Positions 35,051-43,108 of a stretch of DNA of 64,000 bases are shown here, one piece after another. The notes below the pieces were generated by a model. The model was not told the DNA's origin and did no database searches. It was given only the letters and a program-made list of their open reading frames with translations. The stretch's first letter is position 1, and each line of letters begins with the position of its first letter. The position numbers and the translations under genes are program-made. Source of the stretch: Candidatus Amarobacter glycogenicus (lineage in GTDB: Bacteria; Chloroflexota; Dehalococcoidia; Tepidiformales; Tepidiformaceae); assembly GCA_016719395.1 (NCBI GenBank), contig JADJZF010000005.1, positions 170,418 through 234,417 of the forward strand, in the 5' to 3' direction.

Positions 35051-35797
35051 TCAATCGATACCGCGTTCAGTCTCGATTGTGTCCCTCAGCTTCTCGACCT
35101 CACCGCGTAATGCTCGAATCTCGTCGGCCAAGTCTGCGGTGCTGGCGCGGTCGACTTCTTCGTGTTCGCGAACGAGCATCGCAGCGATGGTGGCTGTAAG
35201 CGCCGTCAAAGAGGCGATCCCGAAAAGCATAAGGGCCACAGCGATTCCACGGCCTTCGTCGGTGACGGGGTAGAAATCGCTGCAGCCAACGGTGGTCATT
35301 GTTGTTGCAGCCCACCAGATAGCATCGCCGAACGTCTGGATGTTCGCGCCTCTTTCGTCGCGCTCGACGAAAAACACACCTCCCGCGCCGGCGACGAGGC
35401 ATCCCAATACGGCGGCGACCATCAAGCTCGTTCCGCGCTGCCGCGCCAGGTCTCGCAAGATCGTGACGTTGATGCCGAGTGCTGTTGCCGCGCGTGCCAG
35501 TCTTAGGAATCGCGCGAGCCGAAGCGGCCTCAGGAAGGGCAACACGACCATGGCCCCCTCCAGAGGGTGATCGCGGACGTATTGGATACGGCGTGGCGCC
35601 ACGGCGAATTTGACGCCGTAGTCGACCGCAAAGGCAGCCCAAATGAACCAGTCTGCAGCCAGAAACAGCCGTTCGACGCCTTCCGGGAAGTCACCGACGA
35701 GCGGCAAGAGCAGAAGCGGAACCATGACCAAGGCGAGGAGGAGCAATGGGAGGTTCGTAGCTCGCTCAATTGCACGCAGGCGGGCTTCACTTTGCAC
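35051..35797 (-). CDS. Voltage-gated potassium channel-like protein with unusual filter TVGCSD
   Basis: A 248-residue membrane protein with the six-segment layout of a Kv-type subunit. The S4-like helix has regularly spaced arginines (FLRPLRLARFLRLARA). The pore region is GDAIWWAATTMTTVGCSDFYP, where almost all K+ channels have TVGYGD. A C-terminal coiled-coil-like helix (ADLADEIRALRGEVEKL) could support tetramer formation. GTG start at 35797 with TATGCT 6 bases upstream. K+ selectivity is therefore uncertain. Confidence 0.82.
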   Translation of the reverse strand: MQSEARLRAIERATNLPLLLLALVMVPLLLLPLVGDFPEGVERLFLAADWFIWAAFAVDYGVKFAVAPRRIQYVRDHPLEGAMVVLPFLRPLRLARFLRLARAATALGINVTILRDLARQRGTSLMVAAVLGCLVAGAGGVFFVERDERGANIQTFGDAIWWAATTMTTVGCSDFYPVTDEGRGIAVALMLFGIASLTALTATIAAMLVREHEEVDRASTADLADEIRALRGEVEKLRDTIETERGID

Positions 35798-35803
35798 GGC
35801 GAG

Positions 35804-35809
35804 AGCATA
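35804..35809 (-). promoter_or_regulatory. Leaderless -10 element for the channel gene
   Basis: TATGCT on the minus strand is 6 bases before the GTG start at 35797. Confidence 0.45.
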
Positions 35810-36096
35810 TTGCCGTCGGTGACAATTGTCGTGCCTTCGCCCGAGATCCGGAAGGCCTGGGGCTGGGACGACGCTCTCGGCGTTCGCGTCGCGGCGCCCG
35901 GCCGGTCGTGGGCTTCGTGCGACCGCGGGGAATCGCAGATGTGATGCGGCTTAAGCGGGGCCGAGCCCCGCGACTCCAGTTGCTCGACGATGGGCGGGGA
36001 GGGTTGGTGTGGGGCGACCGTGTGCGGGAGACCGGTGGCCCCCGGCGCGGGAGCAAGGGGCGTCGCGAGCGGGTCGGCGGATGAACATAGCCATGG
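35810..36096. other. Intergenic stretch without a recognised gene
   Basis: Between the channel gene and tlyA. A short frame from GTG 35820 (VPSPEIRKAWGWDDALGVRV) vaguely resembles an AbrB-like antitoxin N-terminus and continues plausibly only after a frame change, so it is not called as a gene. Confidence 0.5.
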
Positions 36097-36180
36097 GTAG
36101 GGGATAGGCGATAGGCGATATAGAGGTTAGGCGATAGGCGATAGAGGTTAGGCGGTAGGCGATGGGCGATAGGGGTTAGG
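36097..36180. repeat. Minisatellite of GGCGATAG / GTTAGGCGATAG units
   Basis: About four imperfect copies of a 21-base unit (GTTAGGCGATAGGCGATAGA) sit directly against the tlyA start. The last copy supplies the TAGGAT hexamer at 36177-36182. Units are contiguous, so this is not a CRISPR array. Confidence 0.8.
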
Positions 36181-36182
36181 AT
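36177..36182 (+). promoter_or_regulatory. Leaderless -10 element for tlyA, formed at the minisatellite edge
   Basis: TAGGAT lies 6 bases before the GTG start at 36189. Confidence 0.4.
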
Positions 36183-36188
36183 CGCGGT

Positions 36189-37033
36189 GTGGCGAAGGTC
36201 CGGGTTGATGTTGCGCTTGTTGGGCGGGGTCTCGCAGACACACGCGAGCAGGCTCAACGTTTGGTTTCGGCGGGGCGGGTGCGTTCGGGGACGCTGACGT
36301 TCGTGAAGGCTTCGCAGATGGTGGCGGAGGATGCGGAGCTTTCGGTTTCGGAGCCGGAGCGGTATGTGTCGCGCGGGGGGTTGAAGCTGGAGGGGGCGCT
36401 TTCGGCGTTTGGGGTGGACCCGGCGGGACGGGTGTGCCTGGACCTGGGGGCTTCGACGGGCGGGTTCACGGACTGTTTGTTGCAGCACGGGGCGTCGCGG
36501 GTGATCGCGGTGGATGTGGGGCGGGCGCAGTTGCACCAGCGGCTCCGGGAGGACCCTCGGGTGGTGCTGCTGGAGCAGACGAACGCCCGGGATTTGCCCG
36601 AGCTGGAGAGGAAAGAGGAAAGAGGAAAGAGGAAAGAGCAAGACGAGGGCGAGGGCGAGGGGACTTTCCTCCTGGATCCTTCGTCTTTCATCTCCTGTTC
36701 GTGGCCGACCTTTCGTTTATCTCGTTGCGGAAGGTGTTGCCGAGTGTGGCGATGCGGTTGGGGCCCGGGACGGAGGGGGTGGTGTTGCTGAAGCCGCAGT
36801 TCGAGGCGGGGCCGAAGGATGTGCCTCGGGGCGGGGTGATCAAGGACGAGGCGGTGCTGGAGCGGGTGCGGCGGGAGTTCGTCGAGTGGCTTGAGGGCAA
36901 CGGATGGCCCCTGTATGGCATGATTGCGTCGCCAATTCGCGGAGGCGATGGCAACACGGAGTACCTGGTGCACGTACGAACCCCCGGAGCCCCAGAAGGA
37001 CCGGTCCACGGAGACACGGAGAGTTTCGAATGA
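36189..37033 (+). CDS. tlyA: TlyA family rRNA methyltransferase, disrupted by a repeat insertion
   Basis: SAM-dependent 2'-O-methyltransferase of rRNA (hemolysin A family). An N-terminal S4 RNA-binding domain (DVALVGRGLADTREQAQRLV) precedes the Rossmann domain: VSRGGLKLEGAL, the SAM loop CLDLGASTGGFTDCLL, and, one frame over, VADLSFISLRKVLP and LLKPQFEAGPKDV. Between LPELE and VADLS is about 80-90 bp of purine-rich repeat (translating to RKEERGKRKE) that homologues lack and that shifts the frame by 2. Unlike the other broken genes this is an insertion, so it may be a real pseudogene or a polymorphic allele. Start GTG at 36189. Confidence 0.88.
36606..36690. repeat. GAGGAAAG repeat element inserted within tlyA
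   Basis: Begins with about four GAGGAAAG units followed by GAGGGC units and a pyrimidine-rich right end containing CCTTCGTCTTTC. The complement of that block, GAAAGACGAAGG, occurs in the array at 32597-32656. Edges are approximate. Confidence 0.7.
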
Positions 37034-37109
37034 CGAGTTTCGAAGTGTGCCGTGAACGCCAGGTCCGACGTTCGGGCTGGCGACATTCGAAGTTGGTGAT
37101 TCGAAACTC
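37021..37109. repeat. Imperfect inverted repeat between tlyA and nadK
   Basis: Arms at 37021-37044 and 37086-37109 (GAGTTTCGAAT ... and its near-complement) are separated by 41 bases. The left arm is within the last codons of tlyA, which would otherwise end soon after NTEYLVHV, so the tail of tlyA is repeat-derived. Confidence 0.6.
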
Positions 37110-37124
37110 GACGGGGGGCGCGGT

Positions 37125-37982
37125 GTGGTGCTGAAGAACGCGGTGGTGTTCCATGCGCCAAAGAGCGAGGGTGCGGCGGCGTTCGCGAGCCAGCTTGCGC
37201 GCGAACTCGAGCGTGCCGGGGTGGCGACGGCTGTGCAGGATGCGTGGTCGGAGGAGCCGTTCCCGGAGCTGGACAAGGCGGGCCTGGTGTGCTGCATCGG
37301 GGGGGACGGGACGGTGTTGCGTTCGGCGCGGCGGGTGGTGCCGCGAGGGATCCCGCTGTTCGGGGTGAACATGGGGCGGCTGGGTTTCCTGACGGATATG
37401 TCGCCGCGGGACTGCTTCAACAACGTCGAAAGGATCGTGGCGGAGGACTGGCGGCTGGAGGAGCGGATCATGGTGCGCTGCGACGTGCGGGACCCGGCAG
37501 GGCGGAATTTCGAGGCGCACGGGCTGAACGACATCGTGGTGAGCCGGAGCCTCCCGGGGCGGCCGGTATACGTGGACGTGCGGATCGATGGGGCGCGGCT
37601 GGCGAACTACCGCTGCGACGGGATCATCGTGGCGACGCCGACAGGGAGCACGGGGTATTCGCTGAGCGCGGGCGGGCCAATCTTGGCGCCGACGGAGCAC
37701 CACCTGGTGATGACGCCTGTCTCGGCGCACCTGGCGCTGGGGCGAAGCCTGGTGCTGCAGCCGGCCTCGGTCGTGGAGCTGGAAGTGACGAGCGATAGCG
37801 GCGCGATCGTGAGCATCGACGGGCAGGAAGAGGTGCCGGTCGCATCGGGGGTGCGCGTGTTCGTGCACCAGAGCGAGCACATCACGCGGTTCGTGCGCTT
37901 CAGGGCGCCGCAGACGTTCTACTCAGACCTCGCGGAACGGCTCGAAGGGCAACTTTCGAGCGCGATGAGCCCGGGTGCTTGA
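37125..37982 (+). CDS. nadK: NAD kinase
   Basis: Phosphorylates NAD to NADP. The 285-residue protein has the catalytic CCIGGDGTVLRSAR motif, the NAD-contact segment GLNDIVVSR, and the glycine-rich TPTGSTGYSLSAGGPI. GTG at 37125 or the adjacent GTG at 37128 can start; no ribosome-binding site is clear. The recN start lies inside its end (8-bp overlap), a common tlyA-nadK-recN order. Confidence 0.96.
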   Translation: MVLKNAVVFHAPKSEGAAAFASQLARELERAGVATAVQDAWSEEPFPELDKAGLVCCIGGDGTVLRSARRVVPRGIPLFGVNMGRLGFLTDMSPRDCFNNVERIVAEDWRLEERIMVRCDVRDPAGRNFEAHGLNDIVVSRSLPGRPVYVDVRIDGARLANYRCDGIIVATPTGSTGYSLSAGGPILAPTEHHLVMTPVSAHLALGRSLVLQPASVVELEVTSDSGAIVSIDGQEEVPVASGVRVFVHQSEHITRFVRFRAPQTFYSDLAERLEGQLSSAMSPGA

Positions 37983-39645
37983 CCGCCTCGAAATAGCGGA
38001 CTTCGCGGTCGCGCGCTCGGTCGTGATAGAGCCCGGCGCGGGCCTGACGGTGTTCACGGGCGAAACGGGAGCGGGCAAGTCGCTGGTGGTCGATGCGCTG
38101 GCGTTCGTGTTCGGTGCGCGAAGGGGGCGGGAAGTCATCGCGAGCGGGGCTGAACGCGCGACGGTGCGGGCCCACGTCGGCGGGCGCGTGCTCGAACGGA
38201 CGATCGCGCTCAGCGGGCGGACTTCTGCGCGCATCGATGGCGAACCGGCGATGGTGGAGGACCTGAGGGCACTGGCCGAGGGCTTCGTCGATATCCACGG
38301 GCAGTCGGAGCAGCTGGCGATCCTTTCGCCGCGGGTGCAGCTGGCGGTCCTGGACGAGTTTGCCGGGCTTTCGGGCGAACGCGAGGCGGTCTCGCGGACG
38401 GTGCGGGAGCTTCGGGAAGTGCGCCGCCAGCTGGGAAGCCTGGCGACCGACGCGCGCGAGCGGGAGCGGCTGGTGGAACAGCTGCGGTTCGAGACAGAGG
38501 AGATCGATGGCGCCGCGCTGCGCCCGGGGGAAGCGGAGGAGCTTCGCCGCGAACAGAGTGTGCTCGGGAACGCACGGCGCCTGCTCGAAGACGTGGCTGT
38601 GGCGCTGGAAGCCCTGGATTCGGCGGCGCTAGGCGAAGTGGTGCGGGCCACGGGCGACCTGGTGCAGCGCGACCCCGGCGCGAGCGACGTGGCCGAGCTG
38701 GCGGCGACGCTGGAGTCAACCGCGGGGGAGCTCTTGCGCACGTTGCGGCGCTACCGGGAGAGCCTCGAGGAGGACCCCGAGCGGCTGGCGGCAGCGGGGG
38801 AGCGGCTGGACCGGATAGCGCGGCTTTGCCGGAAGTACGGTGAGACCGTTGAGGATGTGCTGCGCTACGGCGAGGATGCCGCGCGCCGGCTCGCCGGACT
38901 GACCGGCGAGGGTGCTTCGCTGGATGGGCTGCGGGCGAAGGAAGCGTCGCTCCTTGGGCGGCTTGGCGAGCAGGCGACGAACCTTTCGCGGGCGCGCCGG
39001 GCGGCCGCCGGCGACCTCGTGCGAGCCATCTCGGAAGAGCTGGAATCGTTGTCCATGGGCCAGGCGGTGCTCAGCGTGGGGTTCGCGTGCGAAGACGACG
39101 CGGCGGGCCCGCTGGTGGCGGTGCCTGACTACGAGATTGTCATCACGCGGAGCCCGCTGGCCGGTGAAGGCGAGCTGCATGGCGTGGCCTTCACCGAGGC
39201 CGGGGTCGACCGGGTGGAGTTCCTGGTCTCGTTCAACGCCGGCGAAAGCCCCCGACCGCTTTCGGCGGTGGCCAGCGGCGGCGAGACTTCGCGCTTCCTG
39301 CTCGCCCTGACGACGGCGCTCGGCAGCGCAGGGTCGGGCCGGCTCGAAGTGCTGGACGAAGTGGACGAAGGTGTTGGTGGCCGGACGGGCGCGGTTGTTG
39401 GCCGGGCGCTTCGGAGGTTGGCCGCGAAGCACCAGGTCTTGTGCATCACGCACCTGCCGCAGGTGGCCGCTTTCGGTGACCGCCACGTTGTCGTTTCGAA
39501 GCAGACCGACGGCGAACGGACCTGGTCCGAGATCGCCGTCGTCGATGGCGGCGCACGGGTGGAAGAGCTGGCGGCGATGCTGGGAGGGACTGGCGAGGCC
39601 GGGTTGCAGGCTGCTCGCGAGCTGCTGGCCGCGGCCGCGCAGTGA
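37975..39645 (+). CDS. recN: DNA repair protein RecN
   Basis: SMC-like ATPase used in double-strand-break repair; 556 residues, usual length. Walker A is FTGETGAGKSLVVDAL, followed by the RecN-specific FVDIHGQSEQLAIL, two coiled-coil arms, the ABC signature SAVASGGETSRFLLAL, and Walker B LEVLDEVDEGVGG. Starts with GTG inside the end of nadK, so it is translationally coupled. Confidence 0.96.
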   Translation: MLDRLEIADFAVARSVVIEPGAGLTVFTGETGAGKSLVVDALAFVFGARRGREVIASGAERATVRAHVGGRVLERTIALSGRTSARIDGEPAMVEDLRALAEGFVDIHGQSEQLAILSPRVQLAVLDEFAGLSGEREAVSRTVRELREVRRQLGSLATDARERERLVEQLRFETEEIDGAALRPGEAEELRREQSVLGNARRLLEDVAVALEALDSAALGEVVRATGDLVQRDPGASDVAELAATLESTAGELLRTLRRYRESLEEDPERLAAAGERLDRIARLCRKYGETVEDVLRYGEDAARRLAGLTGEGASLDGLRAKEASLLGRLGEQATNLSRARRAAAGDLVRAISEELESLSMGQAVLSVGFACEDDAAGPLVAVPDYEIVITRSPLAGEGELHGVAFTEAGVDRVEFLVSFNAGESPRPLSAVASGGETSRFLLALTTALGSAGSGRLEVLDEVDEGVGGRTGAVVGRALRRLAAKHQVLCITHLPQVAAFGDRHVVVSKQTDGERTWSEIAVVDGGARVEELAAMLGGTGEAGLQAARELLAAAAQ

Positions 39646-39713
39646 AAGCCGCGGAGGGGGGGGCACGCTGGGAGCATCTTGAAACAGGCAGGGATCCGGC
39701 GAGGTGATGGCTG

Positions 39714-39920
39714 ATGCGGTACGCGGTTGTGACAGAGAAGGCGCCCGGCAACTACTCCGCCTACGTTCCCGATCTCCCCGGGTGCGTCGCGGTTGGCGAT
39801 AGCCTCGCGGAAGTGGAGCTCGCGATCTGCGAGGCCATCAGGTTTCACATCGAAGGACTCAAGGAAGACGGCCTGCCGGTGCCGCCGCCTTCCGAGATGG
39901 CCGAACATGTAACGGCGTAG
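39714..39920 (+). CDS. HicB-like antitoxin-fold protein (no HicA partner seen)
   Basis: A 68-residue protein with the HicB/UPF0150 pattern: YSAYVPDLPGCVAVGDSLAE followed by a helix (AICEAIRFHIEGLKEDG) and a short proline-rich tail. Such folds act as antitoxins or pair with HicA mRNA interferases. No HicA-like dsRNA-binding ORF is present on either side, so it may be solitary. GGCGAGGTGATGG precedes the ATG. Confidence 0.75.
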   Translation: MRYAVVTEKAPGNYSAYVPDLPGCVAVGDSLAEVELAICEAIRFHIEGLKEDGLPVPPPSEMAEHVTA

Positions 39921-39962
39921 TCCACGAGGTTCCTTCCCCGAACCACCCCGCCGCATCACGAT

Positions 39963-40700
39963 GTGCCGATGGCGCAGCGCCCGCAGGCAACGTCGGTCCA
40001 CCTTGAAGGCAGAGAGATCCCGCTGCAGGTCGTGCGGAGTGCCCGGCGGCGGCGGACGATTGCCATTGGAGTGGATAGTGGAGTCGTTGTCGTGCGCGCT
40101 CCCATGCGCACGACCCAGGCGGAGGTCGCGCGCATGGTTGAGTCGCGGTGTGCGTGGATCCTGCAGCGACTCGACTCGGCGGCTTTGCAGCCCCGCCGTA
40201 CTTTTGACGATGGCGAGACTCTGCCGTACCTGGGGCGAGAGATGCTGCTTCGGGTGGTACCGGTGGCCGGCAGGCGTTCGCGAGCGGCCGTCGAAGGCGA
40301 CGAACTCGTAGTGCATGTCCCGGAAGCGATGGACGCGGAGGCGCGCCGGGAGAAAGCTCGGAGGATCCTGGCAGCCTGGTACCGCGACCGGGCTGCTGAG
40401 TTGTTCGGGGAGTTCGCACGGCATTGGTCTTCCGAATCCGGACTTGTGCCCCGGGCGCTCATGGTTCGAGACCAGAAGTCGCGATGGGGAAGTTGCGGGC
40501 CTGATGGGACCATCCGTCTCAACTGGCGGCTCGTCCTCGGAGCGCCGGACCTTGCCGAATACGTCGTTGTCCACGAGATCGCGCACTTGCGGCACCGGAA
40601 CCACCAGCAGGCATTCTGGCAAGAAGTCGCGCGGATGCTGCCGGACTTCCAGTCCCGCCGAAAGCGGCTGAGGGAGGCTGGCGCGGGCTTCGTGCTTTGA
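39963..40700 (+). CDS. YgjP-like M48-type metallopeptidase
   Basis: A 245-residue putative zinc metallopeptidase of the YgjP/DUF45 group. The zinc site is VVHEIAHLRHRNHQQAFW (HExxH plus a third His), preceded by the family block RDQKSRWGSCGPDGTIRLNW. It lacks membrane segments, so it is probably cytoplasmic. GTG at 39963 or ATG at 39969 may start translation. Confidence 0.87.
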   Translation: MPMAQRPQATSVHLEGREIPLQVVRSARRRRTIAIGVDSGVVVVRAPMRTTQAEVARMVESRCAWILQRLDSAALQPRRTFDDGETLPYLGREMLLRVVPVAGRRSRAAVEGDELVVHVPEAMDAEARREKARRILAAWYRDRAAELFGEFARHWSSESGLVPRALMVRDQKSRWGSCGPDGTIRLNWRLVLGAPDLAEYVVVHEIAHLRHRNHQQAFWQEVARMLPDFQSRRKRLREAGAGFVL

Positions 40701-40730
40701 AGAGGAGTCGGCGCCAGTTCGGGGCCGGAG

Positions 40731-41984
40731 TCAGTCTCCCGCGGTGGCTGCTGCCGGGACGGGCACCGAATCTGACTCCGCGGCGCGCTCGAGAAGCCAG
40801 AACATCGCTGTTGCGGCCGTGACGATGCTCCCGGTGATCCAGATTGTCGGGCGCTCACCGATGGCATCCGCGAGGAAGCCGACGGGAAGCGCGAAGATGC
40901 TCGAAGCAGCGAAGGCGAGAAAGGTGAGGGACACAACTCGCCCGAAGTACTCGGGCTCGGTGATGTGGCTCACAATTGCTCCGTTGAGCGTCTGGAACCC
41001 CCCGGCTCCCAGCCCTCCGAAGAACATGGCGACGGCGAGGAAGGCGTAGCTGGGGGCGAACCCCTGCGCGAGCAGCGACAGGCCGAAGATCAGGCACATC
41101 ACCGTGTAGATCGTGCGCGCGTGCCTGGAGTCGGCCCGCGAGGCGACGCCGATGCTAGCGCCGAGACCGCCGACGGCGTTCACACCGAGGAGGAGGGTGA
41201 TGCTCTTCGCGTCGCGGTGGAGTTCGTTCTCAACCAGGCCCGGCAGGAGCGTCACGTAGGTGAACCCGAACATGATGACAAGCACGTAGGAGAGCACGAG
41301 GCGCCTGAGCCTGGCGTGGTCGCGGACGTAGGCGAGACCGCTGGCGATATCGCCGAGGACGCTGCGGCTGGTACCGGAAGGTGTCCGGGACGGCGGAAGG
41401 ACGATGGTGCAGACGATGGCGCCGACGTAGAGCACGCCCATGCCGAGAAACGCGCCCGCCGCGCCGAGGAAGCCCACGGCAAGCATCGCGCCGGCGACCA
41501 GGGGGGCGACGATTCGTGAGGCATTCAAGGCAACCTGGCTGAGGGCCACGGCGTTCCCCCGGCGGTCTCCATCGACCAGTTCGAGCATGAACGCCTGGCG
41601 TGATGGACCGAGGAACGAGAAAGCTACACCGATGACGAACGAACCGCCGGCGAGGTAGCCGATCGTGATGACATCGGTGGCGACGAGGAGGCCGAGGGCC
41701 ACAAAGGCAGAAAAGATGGTGGTCTGGCAGGCGAGGATGACCGCCTTCTTCGAGAGCCGGTCAGCGAGTGCCCCACCCAGTGGGCCGAGCGCGAGCTGGG
41801 CGATGCCCTGGGCGAAAACGACAAAACCGACAGCGCGGTTGTTTCCACTCAGGTCGAACGCCACAACGCTCTGGACGACGGTCGACATGAAGAACGCGAT
41901 GAAGGCGAGAAGCGAGCCCGTCCAAAGGATGCGGAAGTTGCGCTCCGCTAACGCGGCGAAGGTGTCACGGAACCAGGAACCCAT
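40731..41984 (-). CDS. MFS transporter (EntS/MFS_3-type)
   Basis: A 417-residue permease with 11-12 hydrophobic segments. LAERNFRILWTGSLLAFIAFF and the loop GGALADRLSKKAVIL match the same export family as the gene at 11513-12778, though the two are not close copies. Substrate unknown. The ATG at 41984 has TACATT 7 bases upstream and no Shine-Dalgarno sequence. Confidence 0.87.
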   Translation of the reverse strand: MGSWFRDTFAALAERNFRILWTGSLLAFIAFFMSTVVQSVVAFDLSGNNRAVGFVVFAQGIAQLALGPLGGALADRLSKKAVILACQTTIFSAFVALGLLVATDVITIGYLAGGSFVIGVAFSFLGPSRQAFMLELVDGDRRGNAVALSQVALNASRIVAPLVAGAMLAVGFLGAAGAFLGMGVLYVGAIVCTIVLPPSRTPSGTSRSVLGDIASGLAYVRDHARLRRLVLSYVLVIMFGFTYVTLLPGLVENELHRDAKSITLLLGVNAVGGLGASIGVASRADSRHARTIYTVMCLIFGLSLLAQGFAPSYAFLAVAMFFGGLGAGGFQTLNGAIVSHITEPEYFGRVVSLTFLAFAASSIFALPVGFLADAIGERPTIWITGSIVTAATAMFWLLERAAESDSVPVPAAATAGD

Positions 41985-41991
41985 GTGTCTG

Positions 41992-41997
41992 AATGTA
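41992..41997 (-). promoter_or_regulatory. Leaderless -10 element for the MFS gene
   Basis: TACATT on the minus strand lies 7 bases before the ATG at 41984. Confidence 0.4.
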
Positions 41998-42073
41998 CAG
42001 GAGATGTGACAACGGGACGTGGCTGCACCGCGGCGAGCGATGGTGGGCCCACTGGGCGCGGTCGCGGGAGCTG

Positions 42074-42283
42074 TCAGATAGCTTCGTCGCCCGGCGCATC
42101 GAGATGTTGGCGGAGGAGGACGACGCGGCGGACTGCCTCGCGAATGACGTAGCCAGGCTCGGCGCCGGTGCGTTCCGCCTGCAGGGCAATGATCACCGCC
42201 TCGAGGGTCTCGGCCACTTCAAGGAGGATTTCGCGCAGTTCGCGGCTGTCTATCCGGTTGCTTTCGCCTGGCATTGGATCCAT
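42074..42283 (-). CDS. Hypothetical small helical protein
   Basis: A possible 69-residue protein with strongly amphipathic helix character (LREILLEVAETLEAVIIALQ). It fills the gap between two minus-strand genes. No family is recognised, and no clear ribosome-binding site precedes the ATG. Could be spurious. Confidence 0.4.
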   Translation of the reverse strand: MDPMPGESNRIDSRELREILLEVAETLEAVIIALQAERTGAEPGYVIREAVRRVVLLRQHLDAPGDEAI

Positions 42284-42356
42284 GGCCCAAGTCTCTCGCC
42301 GGGGGCGGTGACGGAGACAGGCGCAGTTAGGTTACGACACGGTGACAAGTAGCCGT

Positions 42357-43010
42357 TCAGACTTCAGACCTGAGATGAGCTGTCGATAAGGCATCGGCAT
42401 ATTCGTTCCAGCGCGAGCCGTCGTGGGCGCGGATCCACTCGATGCGGGCGTTCGGCCGTTGCTGGACGAGTTCCCACGCCCGCTTCACGAGGTCCAGGTT
42501 GGCGATCTCGCCTTCCTTTCGCTTCCAGCCGCGGGCTTCCCATCCTCTCGCCCATTTCGTGAGCGTATTCACGACGAGCTGGCTATCCGAAAAGACGGTG
42601 ACGGTCTCGGCGGGCGGGGCCATTTCCAGACCCGCAATCAGAGCGGTGAGCTCCATGCGGTTGTTGGTTGTCCAGGGGTCGGCGCCGTGGCGCTGTTCGA
42701 TGACCGCGTTGTCCCGGACGAAGACGGCTCCCCAGCCGCCGGGGCCGGGATTGGGCCGGGACGAGCCATCGGTGAAGATTCCGTGGACGGGGCCTCCATC
42801 GAAACGAGCGAGGACCTCAGCGGTCGTGAGGTCCTGCGTCCGGGTGACGGACGAGCCTTTCGATTTTGGCTTCGCGGCTTTGGCCGGGCCGGCAGGAGAC
42901 GGTTTGTCGCGGCAGTCCATGCACTGCTTCGGGGTCCAGTTGGGGTACTTCGCAAGGACCGCCGCCGGGAGCGCGAACTCGCGCGAGCAGGTGCCGCAGA
43001 TGAATGCCAT
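42357..43010 (-). CDS. Ribonuclease HI with N-terminal zinc ribbon
   Basis: Removes RNA from RNA-DNA hybrids. The N-terminal about 45 residues form a zinc ribbon (CGTCSREF ... KQCMDCRDK) not present in the classical enzyme. The RNase H fold follows: FTDGSSRPNPGPGGWGAVF, RMELTALIAGL, VTVFSDSQLVVN and, near the end, RAHDGSRWNEYADAL, giving the D-E-D-D set. 217 residues in total. ATG 43010 has TACACT 6 bases upstream. Confidence 0.88.
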   Translation of the reverse strand: MAFICGTCSREFALPAAVLAKYPNWTPKQCMDCRDKPSPAGPAKAAKPKSKGSSVTRTQDLTTAEVLARFDGGPVHGIFTDGSSRPNPGPGGWGAVFVRDNAVIEQRHGADPWTTNNRMELTALIAGLEMAPPAETVTVFSDSQLVVNTLTKWARGWEARGWKRKEGEIANLDLVKRAWELVQQRPNARIEWIRAHDGSRWNEYADALSTAHLRSEV

Positions 43011-43016
43011 GGCCCG

Positions 43017-43022
43017 AGTGTA
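43017..43022 (-). promoter_or_regulatory. Leaderless -10 element for RNase HI
   Basis: TACACT on the minus strand lies exactly 6 bases before the ATG at 43010. Confidence 0.5.
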
Positions 43023-43096
43023 AAGGATGGAATCACTCCGGCGACGGGCCTCGCAGGGCCGGGCGGCGGGATGAGGCTCGTGGGATCGAATTCCTC

Positions 43097-43102
43097 TACA
43101 CT
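43097..43102 (+). promoter_or_regulatory. Leaderless -10 element for the YpfJ-like gene
   Basis: TACACT lies exactly 6 bases before the ATG at 43109. The divergent RNase HI gene 98 bp away has the same hexamer and spacing. Confidence 0.5.
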
Positions 43103-43108
43103 GGCCGC

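Noticed and set aside
36097..36180. Short direct repeats that could suggest a CRISPR array
   Set aside because: Units of about 21 bases are contiguous without spacers and no cas genes are nearby.
39646..39962. HicA toxin next to the HicB-like gene
   Set aside because: Neither flank has an ORF with the HicA dsRNA-binding fold; the gaps are too short.
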